DNA of 64,000 nt, taken from assembly GCF_033955345.1 (NCBI RefSeq), contig NZ_CP138332.1:4836001-4900000 (forward strand), written 5' to 3'. Both the position numbers and the translations under genes were made by a program. Of this stretch, positions 62,144 to 64,000 are shown in pieces. The stretch is from Sphingobacterium bambusae. GTDB taxonomy: Bacteria; Bacteroidota; Bacteroidia; Sphingobacteriales; Sphingobacteriaceae. Positions within the stretch are counted from its first letter, which is position 1. Each line of letters starts with the position of its first letter. The notes beneath the pieces were generated by a model. That model was not told the origin of the DNA. It did not search any database and saw nothing but the letters and a program-made list of their open reading frames with translations.

Positions 62144-63202
62144 ATGAAACGTATAATAATTACAGTAATCATCGTGGCCGGCGCTTTGGCAGGTATCATG
62201 TTTTTATTGAATAAGAATAAAGCAAAAAATGAAGCACAAACGGCTGTCGTTGCGCAGAAGAATGCTGCAGTCGCTGTACGGGCCGATTTGGCAGATATTC
62301 GTGAGGTAAATACGCAGTATATCACTAATGGTTCGTTCTCGCCGAAACAAGAGGTTGTGCTTTCTGCGGAGGCTTCTGGTCGCGTAATTAGGGTTTTGGT
62401 GGATGAAGGTGATGCAGTACGTGCAGGACAAACCCTAGCCGTGGTTGATGGCGATAAGCAAAGCGTAGATCTAGCGAATATGCAGGCTAACTATGAGAAC
62501 GCAAAGGCCGATCTAGCACGCTACGAAAACGCATTCAAAACAGGCGGGGTGACACAGCAACAGCTTGACCAAGCGAAATTGAAGGTAGAAAATGCAAAGA
62601 ACAGTTTGAAATCTTCACAGCTATCTGCGTCTGATGCCAATATCTCGGCTTCCTTTGCGGGTGTTGTTAATAAAAGAAGCATCGAGCCAGGTACTTACGT
62701 GTCGCCAGGTACGCAGATGTTTGAAATCGTCAACGTATCTACCTTAAAATTATTGGTCAACGTGGACGAAAAGAATATCGGTCAGGTAAAAGTGGGGCAA
62801 TCCGTAAAAGTGGAGTCTACTGTTTTGGCCAATCAACAATTTGATGGTGTGGTGAAGTTTATCGCACCTAAAGCGGATGCTAGCTTGAACTTCCCGGTAG
62901 AGCTAGAGATTCGTAACAATGCTTCCAACGATTTGAAAGCAGGTATGTATGGTACAGCTTACTTCGGTGCAGATGCCAAGTCTAGTGTGCTTACTGTACC
63001 TCGTACAGCATTTGTTGGTAGTGTAAGCTCCAACCAAATATTTGTGATCAAAGATGGCAAAGTTGTCTTGACGAAAGTGGTTTCGGGAAGAAGCTTCGGC
63101 GACTATATCGAGATTGTTTCCGGTTTAGAAAAAGGTACACAGGTTGTTACATCCGGCCAAATCAATCTTTTGGACGGAACTGCAGTGGAAATTATTAAGT
63201 AA
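62144..63202 (+). CDS. RND efflux periplasmic adaptor (HlyD/MFP)
   Basis: 352 residues. One N-terminal anchor helix (IIITVIIVAGALAGIMFLLN). Lipoyl half-motif EASGRVIRVLVDEGDAVRAG, a short helical hairpin (QANYENAKADLARYENAFKT ... LKSSQLSASDANISASFAGV), beta-barrel (FEIVNVSTLKLLVNVDEKNI) and membrane-proximal domain with IVSGLEKGTQVVTSGQINLL. Links the RND pump to the TolC-like protein. Confidence 0.9.
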   Translation: MKRIIITVIIVAGALAGIMFLLNKNKAKNEAQTAVVAQKNAAVAVRADLADIREVNTQYITNGSFSPKQEVVLSAEASGRVIRVLVDEGDAVRAGQTLAVVDGDKQSVDLANMQANYENAKADLARYENAFKTGGVTQQQLDQAKLKVENAKNSLKSSQLSASDANISASFAGVVNKRSIEPGTYVSPGTQMFEIVNVSTLKLLVNVDEKNIGQVKVGQSVKVESTVLANQQFDGVVKFIAPKADASLNFPVELEIRNNASNDLKAGMYGTAYFGADAKSSVLTVPRTAFVGSVSSNQIFVIKDGKVVLTKVVSGRSFGDYIEIVSGLEKGTQVVTSGQINLLDGTAVEIIK

Positions 63203-63220
63203 AAAAGCGAAATCAGTTCG

Positions 63221-64000
63221 ATGAAAATATCTGAAATATCCATAAAAAGGCCAAGTATAATTATCGTACTCTTTATTATACTTACACTTGGTGGTATCTT
63301 CTCTTACTCCCAAATGGGGTACGAGTTGGTGCCGAAATTTGAGGTCAACGTAATTAACGTGCAAACGGTATATCCAGGTGCTTCGCCTTCCGAGGTGGAG
63401 ACGTCGGTCACGAAAGTGATCGAGGATGCCGTCGCCAGTTTGGAGAACGTAAAGAAAATAGAGGCGAAGTCCATGGAATCTGTGTCGATGGTGATGATCC
63501 AGCTGAACACAGGTGCGGATGTGAACTTCCTCTTAACGGATGCGCAGCGTAAGATCAATGCCGTAATCAACGAGCTTCCTGACGATGCGGAAACACCTGC
63601 ATTGTCGAAGTTCTCCATTGATGACGTGCCGATCATGAACCTGTCGATCACGTCTAAATTGACGGAAAAGGAACTATATGATCTATTGGATCAAAAGATT
63701 CAGCCTGTGTTCGCGCGTATCAACGGTGTAGCCAAGGTCGATATGGTTGGTGGTGAAGAGCGTGAGATACAGGTGAGCGTAAACCCTAGTAAATTGGAAG
63801 GCTATGGTCTATCCATTGTACAGGTGCAGCAAGCGATAGCTTCTGCCAACTTGGACTTTCCTACGGGAAATGTGAAGACCCGCGACAATCAAACGACGCT
63901 ACGTCTTTCGGGTAAGTTTGCTACGCTAGACGAATTACGTGAACTTCCGTTGAACACGCCTAGTGGTGTGATGATCCGCTTGAGTGATATCGCAGATGTG
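63221..64000 (+). CDS. RND efflux transporter permease (5' part)
   Basis: First 260 residues of a large inner-membrane pump. MKISEISIKRPSIIIVLFII starts TM1; VYPGASPSEVETSVTKVIED and QRKINAVINELPDDAETPAL are porter-domain signatures of the AcrB/MexB/HAE1 group. Runs off the right edge; the full length would be about 1000-1100 residues. Starts 18 nt after the adaptor. Confidence 0.92.
   Translation, partial: MKISEISIKRPSIIIVLFIILTLGGIFSYSQMGYELVPKFEVNVINVQTVYPGASPSEVETSVTKVIEDAVASLENVKKIEAKSMESVSMVMIQLNTGADVNFLLTDAQRKINAVINELPDDAETPALSKFSIDDVPIMNLSITSKLTEKELYDLLDQKIQPVFARINGVAKVDMVGGEEREIQVSVNPSKLEGYGLSIVQVQQAIASANLDFPTGNVKTRDNQTTLRLSGKFATLDELRELPLNTPSGVMIRLSDIADV

Overview
The window is chromosomal DNA from a member of the Bacteroidota, most likely the Sphingobacteriaceae (Sphingobacterium or a near relative). 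The evidence is a SusC/SusD pair, a type IX secretion plug protein (DUF5103), a single-chain SecDF, a bTHX ribosomal peptide, DUF4836 and DUF1573 proteins, fimbrillin-like lipoproteins, and promoters of the Bacteroidota form TTTG-N19-TAnnTTTG (exact copies before guaB and before metY). Genes are closely packed, convergent pairs usually share a hairpin terminator, and I see no insertion sequence, prophage, integrase or CRISPR array. The genus is inferred by eye.

Layout. 1-9 kb: a truncated PstS-like phosphate-binding lipoprotein; a fimbrillin-like lipoprotein preceded by a 56-residue peptide gene; a PLP deaminase; rluD with a class IV aminotransferase; an amino-acid permease; the T9SS plug protein. 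9-13.7 kb is a metal-transport block: feoA-feoB plus a Cys-rich FeoB partner, a divergent MarR regulator, and a PAP2 phosphatase overlapping a ZIP transporter with a His/Asp tail. 13.8-26 kb is housekeeping: glmM, rlmF, a Na+/H+ antiporter, a DUF2400 protein, a GapB-like GAPDH with a thioredoxin-fold lipoprotein, secDF, guaB and bTHX.

26.1-28.1 kb holds four short genes I do not recognise. 28.2-34.6 kb: an aminotransferase, a DUF1573 protein, kdsD, recQ, kdsA (two Kdo-pathway genes around a helicase) and a DoxX protein. 34.7-39.9 kb is a SusC/SusD pair behind a leader of nearly 400 nt with a terminator-like hairpin. 40-49 kb: small unknowns, a PAS histidine kinase, an AlkD-like protein, DUF2200, a three-gene operon of exported unknowns and an orphan LuxR-type response regulator.

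49.3-54.6 kb: a BCCT transporter, then metY-hom under a SAM-I riboswitch. Between riboswitch and metY is a 31-codon ORF ending in a Cys cluster, followed by a stem that begins at its stop codon; this is the most interesting regulatory signal here. 54.7-55 kb: three tandem tRNA-Phe genes. 55.2-60 kb: mnmA, then a pfkA / BadF-type kinase / gapA operon divergent from a Nudix-type regulator with a degenerate Nudix box; an inverted repeat lies just before pfkA. 60.1-64 kb: a TetR regulator heading a tripartite RND efflux operon that runs off the window.

The window is mostly core genome. I found no obvious new multi-gene system. The best candidates for undescribed biology are the metY leader, the SusC leader, the pfkA regulatory module, and the unknown gene groups at 26.3-27.6 kb and 44-48.1 kb.
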